From JANQPX01 sp965204405 (lineage in GTDB: Bacteria > Pseudomonadota > Alphaproteobacteria > Geminicoccales > Geminicoccaceae): a DNA stretch of 64,000 bases. Shown here in pieces: positions 51,038 through 58,345 of the stretch; position 1 is the stretch's first letter; the number at the start of each line of letters is the position of its first letter. Made by a program: the position numbers and the translations under genes. The stretch covers positions 620,001 through 684,000 of the forward strand of contig CBDBEN010000002.1 in assembly GCA_965204405.1 (NCBI GenBank). Reading direction: 5' to 3'. The notes under the pieces are model-generated. The model did no database searches. It was not told where the DNA came from and saw only the letters and a list, made by a program, of their open reading frames with translations.

Positions 51038-52323
51038 TGCTGCGGCTCTTCTCCGGCCCCACCAATGTCGAGACCGGCGCCGACGGCGTCAGCCATGCTT
51101 TTGACGATCTCCCATTCGGCCTCGATCAGATGGAGCAGTTTCTCCCATTCGGAATAGGCCTCCCCTTTTGAGGCTGCAGCCTTGCCATGCAAGGCCTGAT
51201 ATGCATCGATTGCCTTTCTTGCCGACGATGTCATCGAGTAAGCTTCAGCGGTTTTTCCGACCTCCCTAATAAGCTCGGTTCTCTCAGCGACCGTGCGTGT
51301 CGTTATCCAATCGAGCGCATCGGCAAATGCGTTAGCGTCCTCCTCTTGCAGCAGTCGGCCGTTCACCTTGTCCTGGACGACCTCACGCGCGCCGGAAGCA
51401 TCGAGCGCCACCACTGGAAGGCCAGCAGCCATCGCCTCGGTCAGGACCATACCCTGCGTCTCGCTCTTTGAGGCGAACGCGAAGATGTCCATGGCATGAT
51501 AGGCATCGATCAGCGCCTGGCCGTTCAGGCTGCCTGTCATGTGAAGGCGATTGCCGAGGCCGGCGCTTTCGAATAGAGACCGGATCTCCGCTGCTGAAGG
51601 GCCATCGCCGACGACGAGGAACGAGGCGCGCTCATTCGATTTGAGAAAGTGTGCGACGGCATTGCAGAGAAAGGCGAGGTTCTTTTCCGGCGCCAGACGA
51701 CCAAGGTGACCGACGACGAGATCGTCGCTTACCATACCGCAATGCCTGCGAAGTGCCTGTCCGTTTCCATCGGCGAACTGATCGATCTCGACGCCGGTCG
51801 GGACGACGGCGATCGGTGCGGTCACGCCTCGCTCTTTGATCAGCTCGGCGATGCTTTCGCTCGGTGCGAACACCTGATCGGCCAGATTTGCATAGTGCGT
51901 CGCCAGCTCGATGACGAAGCGTTTGAGCGCGGGCGAGTCACCGGGAACATAATGCGTGTATTGCTCGTAAAGCGTGTGATGGGTGAAGACCAGCGGCAGG
52001 TCGCGGACCCGGGCGATACGAAGCGCTGTCATGCCCAGGAGAAAGGGGTGGTGGGCGTGAACGATATCTGGATTGAAATCATCGAGCCGATCGGAGAGCA
52101 GGCCTGAGACCGGAAGCACGACAGAGAAATCGCTGCCATTGAAGTGCTGTATGGCTGGGATGCGGACAACATGATCTTCGTGCGCGGGCTCATCCTCGAA
52201 CACGGGGGCGACGATCAAAACCCGATGGCCAAGCTGCCGATAGTGCCGGGCGAACGCATCGACCGAACGGGCGACGCCGCCGACATGGGGTAGATAGGTG
52301 TTGGTCAGCATGACAATGTTCAT
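51034..52323 (-). CDS. Glycosyltransferase family 4
   Basis: 429 residues. GT-B fold: N-terminal MLTNTYLPHVGGVARSVDAF (acceptor side), VHAHHPFLLGMTALRIA, then the donor-binding half with VGHLGRLAPEKNLAFLCNA and the E-x7-E region SETQGMVLTEAMAAGLPVVA. It resembles diacylglycerol glucosyltransferases and other GT4 enzymes with a ~60-residue C-terminal extension. It overlaps both neighbours by four bases. Transfers a sugar from a nucleotide donor, perhaps to lipid; acceptor not determinable. Confidence 0.9.
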   Translation of the reverse strand: MNIVMLTNTYLPHVGGVARSVDAFARHYRQLGHRVLIVAPVFEDEPAHEDHVVRIPAIQHFNGSDFSVVLPVSGLLSDRLDDFNPDIVHAHHPFLLGMTALRIARVRDLPLVFTHHTLYEQYTHYVPGDSPALKRFVIELATHYANLADQVFAPSESIAELIKERGVTAPIAVVPTGVEIDQFADGNGQALRRHCGMVSDDLVVGHLGRLAPEKNLAFLCNAVAHFLKSNERASFLVVGDGPSAAEIRSLFESAGLGNRLHMTGSLNGQALIDAYHAMDIFAFASKSETQGMVLTEAMAAGLPVVALDASGAREVVQDKVNGRLLQEEDANAFADALDWITTRTVAERTELIREVGKTAEAYSMTSSARKAIDAYQALHGKAAASKGEAYSEWEKLLHLIEAEWEIVKSMADAVGAGLDIGGAGEEPQQ

Positions 52324-54581
52324 GCCGCCATCCTAGGGAGTGCTACCGACGTTTGGCCAGCTTCGGCCAAGACCGGGGAGTAGCCGGGCAGCCGCAGCTC
52401 GATCGGCGGTTGGCGATCACGCCATGTCGCCTCCCAGGTCACCGTTACGGATTGCGTTTGCGTTTCCGTGGAGATGCGGACCGACATCGTCCCGAACGCC
52501 GTCGGTGCAGGCCCGAACTCGAGCGGCGTTCGAGCTTCCAGCCAACGCGGTGCGATGCCCTGACAGAGAATAAGTCGATCCTCTTCCTCACGGACGAAAC
52601 AATGGCGGATCATGATGATCCATTCCGCTGCCGCCCAGACATGCTGGCCGTCGCCCATGCAGCCGCCGCCAGTTTGCGGGTGGACCGCTTCTGGCCACTG
52701 GCCTGTGGGAGATGCCGCTGCGGCGACAGCGTCAATGAGGTCGAGATAGCGGGGATCGTCGTTGCGCAGCAGCACCTCTGCCATGTGGAGGGTCAGATAC
52801 GGATTGATGCCGGAATGGATCATATCCTGAAAAAAGCCGCCCTTGACCATGCAGTTTTGCAGAAGGAATTCGATGGTGCCAAGCAGGCGTGGATCGTCCG
52901 GCGCATGGAGTTGCAGCGGATAGCCGGCAACCAGCGAGCCGATCGCACCGGCATCAAGACGGCGATAGGGTGAGGCGGGCAGGGCAGGGCGGCCGAGATG
53001 TGTTGCCACCTTTGCCAGACTGCGGTTGATGGCAGCGGCAAAGGCATCGGCTTCCGCCATCAGTTCTCGGCTCGCCGACTCCTCCCCCCATCCATCGGTG
53101 AGGCTAGCCGCAGCGCGAAGGCCGGCGAGCCCAAGAAAGTCGTCCCAATAATAGAAGTCATTGGGGCCGAGATGCTCGGCGCTGAAGCCTGCGGGCAGCA
53201 AGCCGGCATGGCGCTCGTCGAGTTCGTCGGCGTGACGCTTCCTGGCGATCCAGCGCGCGCCATCGAGAATTGGCTTTCGCCATGCTTCCTTGATGGGCCG
53301 CCCCGTCAACACTTGAAACTGCTCTATCAGCCAGAGCACGGCGCCATTCGAGTCCCATTCGCCATCCTGGGAGTGGAAATAGCCATCGCTCCGTTGGCGA
53401 TCAGGAAATCTATCGATCGCCCGCTCGGCACGATCGTGCAGACCAACCGCGAGGAGCGCGTTGATGATGAAAGCGGCATCGCGAAACCAGAAGCGTTTGT
53501 AGGTGAACGGACCGGGATAGACGTCCAGCGGGGAATGCAGGACCAGCGTGCGCACGGCCGAGTCAAACAGGAGTTGCATCTGTTCGTCGGGAACATTGAG
53601 ACGGCAGCGACCATGGAGTGCCGAAGCCCAACTTGTTGAAACACCAGTCGACGGTTCAGTCTCGTCGAGTGGCACGTGCAGAGCGACCTGCCGGCTCTTG
53701 CCTGCTTCGATCCGAAACATCGCCGCTGCCGTCGCGAGGCCGACGTCGCAGACTCCATCAGTCTCATCGTCAAGATCATCAAGATGGATCGCAACATCAC
53801 CGTGGCGATAGTTGGATACATGGTGCCGTTCGGCTTTGCCGCTGAGGCGGACGGCATCGCGGTCATCGATAGCCCAACCATCGCGCCCGCTGGTGAGGGT
53901 GACCCGATGGATAAAGCTGACCCCTTCGGGATTGTAGGGCCTGAGCGCGATCACCAGCCAACCGCCCAGATCGCTCGTCGCCCGAAGCTGTAGGCGACAA
54001 CCGGGGACGCCACGTTCGACATCGACCCAGGCTCTGGACGTCAGCGACATCGTGTTGGCTGCTACCGTCGAGGTCACGGCAAGCCCGCGTTCCATGTCCA
54101 GGCTTTGCTCGCAGTTCGCTGCCTTCGAGGGAACCAGGCGCGTTCCGTCATCGCTGATCACCCAGGCATCGAGCGACCAGCCGTCGTAATGCGGCGTCAG
54201 CAAGCCGCGCGGATCGACGATCGGGAGAGCATTGACGTCCGGCAGGCCGATCGCCGTCCAATTCCGGTGGGTCAGATTGATGTGTGTGGCGGAGAACGCA
54301 CGTGGCACGAAGGAGGGATCTTCGGGATCGAATTGCCGCTCGATCCAATAGGGCCAGATCCAGTCGAGATTATGTTGCACGACCCGGCTGTTGATCAGGC
54401 CTCGGGCATGCATGACGACGCCGGCACGCAGCAGTTCGATCGGCTGTTCGACTTCCGATGGCTGGGCAAGCCGCTGAACGCGCGCCATCACAGCGATGGG
54501 ATCGAGAAATCCATGCGCGCGGGCAACACGGCGTATGACAAATCGCCAAGGGAGCCATTTAAGCCAGGGCATCGCCGCCAT
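52320..54581 (-). CDS. Glycogen-debranching-enzyme-like protein (amylo-alpha-1,6-glucosidase family)
   Basis: 753 residues. An N-terminal beta domain (residues ~100-330) is followed by an (alpha/alpha)6 glucosidase domain: LDVYPGPFTYKRFWFRDAAF, SQDGEWDSNGAVLWLIEQF and GQWPEAVHPQTGGGCMGDGQ. The acidic pair in FRDAAF and WDSNG fits GH-type catalysis. A C-terminal beta domain ends the protein. It overlaps the glycosyltransferase downstream by four bases and the VTT gene upstream by 23. Together with the glycosyltransferase it suggests turnover of a glucan or oligosaccharide. Confidence 0.82.
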   Translation of the reverse strand: MAAMPWLKWLPWRFVIRRVARAHGFLDPIAVMARVQRLAQPSEVEQPIELLRAGVVMHARGLINSRVVQHNLDWIWPYWIERQFDPEDPSFVPRAFSATHINLTHRNWTAIGLPDVNALPIVDPRGLLTPHYDGWSLDAWVISDDGTRLVPSKAANCEQSLDMERGLAVTSTVAANTMSLTSRAWVDVERGVPGCRLQLRATSDLGGWLVIALRPYNPEGVSFIHRVTLTSGRDGWAIDDRDAVRLSGKAERHHVSNYRHGDVAIHLDDLDDETDGVCDVGLATAAAMFRIEAGKSRQVALHVPLDETEPSTGVSTSWASALHGRCRLNVPDEQMQLLFDSAVRTLVLHSPLDVYPGPFTYKRFWFRDAAFIINALLAVGLHDRAERAIDRFPDRQRSDGYFHSQDGEWDSNGAVLWLIEQFQVLTGRPIKEAWRKPILDGARWIARKRHADELDERHAGLLPAGFSAEHLGPNDFYYWDDFLGLAGLRAAASLTDGWGEESASRELMAEADAFAAAINRSLAKVATHLGRPALPASPYRRLDAGAIGSLVAGYPLQLHAPDDPRLLGTIEFLLQNCMVKGGFFQDMIHSGINPYLTLHMAEVLLRNDDPRYLDLIDAVAAAASPTGQWPEAVHPQTGGGCMGDGQHVWAAAEWIIMIRHCFVREEEDRLILCQGIAPRWLEARTPLEFGPAPTAFGTMSVRISTETQTQSVTVTWEATWRDRQPPIELRLPGYSPVLAEAGQTSVALPRMAA

Positions 54582-55275
54582 CCTTCTTCAGGGTTTCGTT
54601 CTCATAAGCGGCCAGCGCGCGTTGGGCCCAGACGCTGAGATAGACGACGCTCAGCACGGCAAACACGAGACCTGCGCCGTAGAACGCCCATTCCCATACC
54701 GTCCTTTCGACGGGCCGCTGGTCGAGAGTCGCAAGGTCGGCGGCGAGCGATCCGAGATAGACATTGTGGACCGAGAGCGGAATTTCACCGATCAGTGTGC
54801 CGCCGACGAAACCACGAAGCGATATCCGAGTCATGCCGAAGACGTAGTTTGACAGCTTGAAAGGGAAGAAGGGCACAAGTCTGGTCAGGAGGACGATTTT
54901 CCAGCCGTCTGACGCGAAGCGATTGCTCATCGCTTTCAGTCGAGTGTGATGCTGGACCCATGCCTCAGCGCGCTCTCCCAGGCCATATCGTGCCAGAAGG
55001 AAGGCTCCTGTCGCACCAATCGTCGTGCCGAGAACGACAACCGCCGAGCCTTCGATCACGCCGAAAGCAAAGCCGGCACCTGTCGTGAACATGACGCCTG
55101 GCACCAGCAAGATGACGATCAAGGCCATGACGAGAGTGAATAGTAGCGGCCCGTAGAGGCCCTGATCGTCGATCCATGCCAGCAACGCCATCACTTGTTC
55201 CTGCGCGTCGGCGTAGACCAGCATCGCGAGGATCAGGCCGACAAAGACGGTGCTGGCCAGGATCAGCTTGATCAT
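54559..55275 (-). CDS. VTT-domain (TVP38/TMEM64/DedA-like) membrane protein
   Basis: 238 residues from ATG 55275; the frame is open to 55353 but the extension is polar and lacks a good start. Transmembrane segments include LASTVFVGLILAMLVYA, LLFTLVMALIVILLVPGVMF and GAGLVFAVLSVVYLSVW. The VTT core shows GAGFAFGVIEGSAVVVLGTT and LVPFFPFKLSNYVFGMTRI. Related proteins scramble or transport lipids. First gene of the operon feeding the debranching, glycosyltransferase and phosphodiesterase genes, which supports an envelope-lipid or glycolipid role. Confidence 0.87.
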   Translation of the reverse strand: MIKLILASTVFVGLILAMLVYADAQEQVMALLAWIDDQGLYGPLLFTLVMALIVILLVPGVMFTTGAGFAFGVIEGSAVVVLGTTIGATGAFLLARYGLGERAEAWVQHHTRLKAMSNRFASDGWKIVLLTRLVPFFPFKLSNYVFGMTRISLRGFVGGTLIGEIPLSVHNVYLGSLAADLATLDQRPVERTVWEWAFYGAGLVFAVLSVVYLSVWAQRALAAYENETLKKDGGDALA

Positions 55276-55382
55276 CCCGATGTCGTGGCTCGATCCAATG
55301 ATCGCATCTCCTCCAACGAACGTCGTCCCGCCGAACCGACGACGGACAATCAAGATATTGATTGAGTAAGGCAGGAATTGCT

Positions 55383-55396
55383 TTGATCGAGATCAG
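55383..55396. promoter_or_regulatory. FNR/FixK-type box upstream of the VTT operon
   Basis: TTGATCGAGATCAG matches TTGAT-N4-ATCAA except for the last base. Located 107 bp upstream of the ATG at 55275. Confidence 0.45.
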
Positions 55397-55899
55397 GAGC
55401 TGATCGACACGCTCCCTTCGAGGAATCCGACAATCGACTCCAAAGGCGTTTTGCTCGATGTGGATTGTCCCGATTCGCTTTGCTTGCTGGCGGCTACCAG
55501 GCCTGCCGCCTAATGTCGGGCTCGACGTGGACGGGTTACAGCGGCCGCGATCCTAACCCTACGCTGTCTTCGATCGAAGGGTGATCACCTTCAGCCTCCG
55601 AAGTGCCTGGACGTTGGAATCGGCGGAATCGCGAAGATGAACGTCGGAGGCCGCATGAGCCTTAAGAATGCAGATGGCAGTCTCCCATTTTCCCGCATCG
55701 GCGCGTTTGCCCAAAGCGGTAAGCCTCCATACGCCAATTCTTTTTTGGAGATGGCCCGCATGTGTTGTGATCGAGCCAACCTGCGAGCAACGAGCTCAAA
55801 CTGCGCCGCCGACGGCAGTGCCCGTGAATCGCGACCACGCCTGCAGAGGCGACGCCGCGATCATCGTAGGCAGATGGGTAAGCGAGTCGACAATGAAGG
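55397..55899. other. Intergenic stretch without a recognisable gene
   Basis: About 500 bp. Short frames on both strands (55591-55779 minus, 55637-55903 plus) lack domains and good ribosome binding sites. I see no repeat or RNA gene here. Confidence 0.4.
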
Positions 55900-56253
55900 T
55901 TAGCTGTGATCCTGGTCTCGCGACGACCTTGCCTTCACGCATTCGAGGATCGCCTTACGAACATCGCCCGGCTGCTGCTGGATGGCTGAGGTCAAAGCAC
56001 TCATTTGATGGCGAAGGGCGTACATCTGATCGAGAAGCGACAGCACCAGCGGCATGGTCTCTTCCTCGACCACCATGTCCTTGCGCAGATCGCAGATCAT
56101 GCGGATGCGTGCCTCGTCGACATCGGAGAACAGTAACTCGGCCGCCGCCTTGGATGACCGATTTGGCGCGACCCAGCCGAGCTCGACCCAGCGCAGGAGC
56201 TCGGTCCGCTCGACCCTGCCGATGGCGACGGCGACTTCAGTGAGCGTCTTCAT
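55900..56253 (-). CDS. cbpM: Chaperone modulator CbpM
   Basis: 117 residues. A MerR-like N-terminal segment (LLRWVELGWVAP) and the helical body (DVDEARIRMICDLRKDMVVE, then PLVLSLLDQMYALRHQM) are the CbpM pattern. The ATG overlaps the cbpA stop as ATGA behind GGGGAGGCAG. CbpM binds the J domain of CbpA and blocks its co-chaperone and DNA-binding activities. Confidence 0.9.
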   Translation of the reverse strand: MKTLTEVAVAIGRVERTELLRWVELGWVAPNRSSKAAAELLFSDVDEARIRMICDLRKDMVVEEETMPLVLSLLDQMYALRHQMSALTSAIQQQPGDVRKAILECVKARSSRDQDHS

Positions 56254-57179
56254 CGACTGCCTCCCCAACCGTCTCTCGGATTGTAGGGGTGATCCGTCTG
56301 CCAGTGCTGAAGGATCTCTTCCAATGCCGGGTCAGGATCTTTGGGTAATACAATCCTTAGATGCACATATTGATCGCCGCGTTGGCCGCTGCGCTGGTCG
56401 ACGATCCCTTTGGCGCGCAGGCGAAGCGTTGATCCGGCATTCGAGCCTTTGGGCACAGTCATGGTCACGGAACCATCGATCGTCGGTACAGATACCTTGC
56501 CACCGAGCATCGCTTCTGCTGGGCTCACCGGCAGGAACAGATGCACGTCATTGTCTTTGCGCTCGAAGATGTTGTGCGGCCTGATATGCAACTCGACGAA
56601 GGCATCACCCGGTTCGCCACCCTCGAAACCGGGCTGGCCTTGACCCTTCAGCCGAAGCGTCTGACGATCATGCGCGCCGGCAGGAATGGTGATGTCGAGA
56701 TTGCGCCCTTCGGCCATGACCACACGTTTCTTGGTTCCTTTGGCGGCTTCAAGAAAGTCGATCGTCAGATTGTAGGCGACGTCGGTGCCGCGGGTGCGCA
56801 TGCGAAAGGTGCGGCGCCCATTGCCTCGCCCCTCGAACAGGTCGGCAAAGAAGTCGTGCAGCGCTTCGTCGTCTGGGAAGCCTTCCTGGCGATGATATTT
56901 GGCCCCATCCGGCGCGTCGGCAAAGTCTCGGTAGAACCCCTGCTGCGACCGCTCATGACCTTTGGTATCGATCTCGCCGCGGTCATATTGTCCGCGCTTT
57001 TCCGGATCGGACAGGATGTCGTAGGCTGCAGTCACTTCACTGAAGCGTGCGGCGACGTCCGGCTTGTCAGGATTCAGATCGGGATGCAGCTCTTTGGCAA
57101 GTTTACGGTAGCTGCGCTTGATCTCGTCCTGGTCGGCGTCACGGGCGACGCCTAGCGTGGCATAGAGATCATCGCTCAT
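56250..57179 (-). CDS. cbpA: Curved-DNA-binding DnaJ-class co-chaperone CbpA
   Basis: 309 residues. N-terminal J domain with YATLGVARDADQDEIKRSYR and the HPD tripeptide in LHPDLNPDKP. No zinc-finger region follows; the two C-terminal substrate-binding domains run from NLTIDFLEAAKGTKKRVVMA to GDQYVHLRIVLPKDPDPALE, as in the CbpA type. It stimulates DnaK and binds DNA in stressed or stationary cells. The next gene is its antagonist cbpM. Confidence 0.93.
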   Translation of the reverse strand: MSDDLYATLGVARDADQDEIKRSYRKLAKELHPDLNPDKPDVAARFSEVTAAYDILSDPEKRGQYDRGEIDTKGHERSQQGFYRDFADAPDGAKYHRQEGFPDDEALHDFFADLFEGRGNGRRTFRMRTRGTDVAYNLTIDFLEAAKGTKKRVVMAEGRNLDITIPAGAHDRQTLRLKGQGQPGFEGGEPGDAFVELHIRPHNIFERKDNDVHLFLPVSPAEAMLGGKVSVPTIDGSVTMTVPKGSNAGSTLRLRAKGIVDQRSGQRGDQYVHLRIVLPKDPDPALEEILQHWQTDHPYNPRDGWGGSR

Positions 57180-57367
57180 GGCGCCCTCTCCGGCCGTGTG
57201 CAGTTACTGAGTTGACTACCTTTGGGCACCATTCTCTTGATCAGCCTTGAAGCATCCCAGACAGTTCATGCTTAGGGTGCAACCGTTTGGGCATCAACTC
57301 TTCATGAAGATCTTCGTTGGTGTTGAGTCCAGCGCTGCAACATTTAGACGATGCTCGCTCCAGTCAT

Positions 57368-57381
57368 TTGATCCAGCTCAA
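57368..57381 (+). promoter_or_regulatory. FNR/FixK-type box upstream of the VIT-family gene
   Basis: TTGATCCAGCTCAA, exact TTGA-N6-TCAA. Ends 69 bp before ATG 57451. Confidence 0.55.
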
Positions 57382-57450
57382 GGGTAGATGGTGCACCCGT
57401 CGCTTCTATCGGCGGCAGTGCCCCATTTCGGCAGCGAGGGAGACATCACC

Positions 57451-58182
57451 ATGCCGGTCGAACGTCCCATCGAACATGGGCATTCCTCCGCCGAAATCGC
57501 CGCACGTCTGGCCGATGGCCCGAAGGCCAGCTATCTGCGTGACTGGGTCTATGGTGGTATCGATGGCGCGGTCACGACCTTCGCCATCGTCGCCGGCGTG
57601 GTTGGCGCTGATCTCCCGGCGCGTGTCGTCCTGATCCTCGGTATCGCCAATCTCCTGGCCGACGGTTTCTCGATGGCAGCCGGCAACTACTCAGCGACCA
57701 AGGCGGAACATGACGATCATGAGCGTCTCCGGCGCATGGAGGAACGCCATATCCGCCTCGCGCCGGAGGGAGAGCGTGAGGAGATCAGGCAGCTCTTTCA
57801 GGCGAAGGGATTTAAGGGCGCCGATCTCGAGCGAGCGGTGGATGTGATCACCAGTTCGACCACGCGCTGGGTCGACATGATGATGGCCGAAGAGCATGGT
57901 GTGTCTCCGGTGACGCGCTCCCCGATGATGGCCGGGTTTGCTACCTTCGCTGCCTTCCTCCTTTGCGGCCTCGTGCCGCTCTTGCCCTTCGTCGCCGGCC
58001 TCGCTGTCGACGTCACGCTTTCGGTCGCCATGACCGCCATGGCGTTCTTCGTGATCGGCTCGCTGAAAAGCCGCTGGTCGACGGCAAGCTGGTGGTGGTC
58101 GGGTACGGAAACCCTCTTCATCGGCCTCGCCGCCGCAGGCGTTGCCTATGCCGTCGGCGTTCTCTTGAAGTCGATCGTTTGA
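57451..58182 (+). CDS. VIT1/CCC1-family transporter
   Basis: 243 residues from ATG 57451 (GAGGGAGACATC upstream). LRDWVYGGIDGAVTTFAIVA is the family N-terminal signature. A helix pair, a cytoplasmic metal-binding-type helical insert with H, E and D residues (KAEHDDHERLRRMEERHIRL) and three more helices near the C-terminus follow (FATFAAFLLCGLVPLLPFVA). The family exports iron or manganese. An FNR/FixK-type box precedes the gene, which would fit iron handling under low oxygen. Confidence 0.9.
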   Translation: MPVERPIEHGHSSAEIAARLADGPKASYLRDWVYGGIDGAVTTFAIVAGVVGADLPARVVLILGIANLLADGFSMAAGNYSATKAEHDDHERLRRMEERHIRLAPEGEREEIRQLFQAKGFKGADLERAVDVITSSTTRWVDMMMAEEHGVSPVTRSPMMAGFATFAAFLLCGLVPLLPFVAGLAVDVTLSVAMTAMAFFVIGSLKSRWSTASWWWSGTETLFIGLAAAGVAYAVGVLLKSIV

Positions 58183-58192
58183 TCTCCCTCAA
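58179..58192 (+). promoter_or_regulatory. FNR/FixK-type box upstream of the PEP synthase
   Basis: TTGATCTCCCTCAA, exact TTGA-N6-TCAA, overlapping the stop codon of the VIT gene and about 110 bp before the conserved N-terminus of the PEP synthase. Confidence 0.5.
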
Positions 58193-58283
58193 GCCCAGCG
58201 GCACCGATGTCTGCTCTACTGTGACGGCACTCTTTCAGGCGTACGGACATACACGCAGCATCGCGGCGAGGCAGATAAGGCGG

Positions 58284-58307
58284 ACAGCTACATTCACAGC
58301 TACATTC
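58284..58307 (+). repeat. 12-bp tandem duplication at the 5' end of the PEP synthase frame
   Basis: ACAGCTACATTC occurs twice back to back, adding four codons (SYIH/SYIR) without shifting the frame. It lies where the start codon should be and may have been involved in its loss. Confidence 0.8.
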
Positions 58308-58345
58308 GGTGGTTCGAGGGCCTCAGGCTTAACGACGTACCACTC

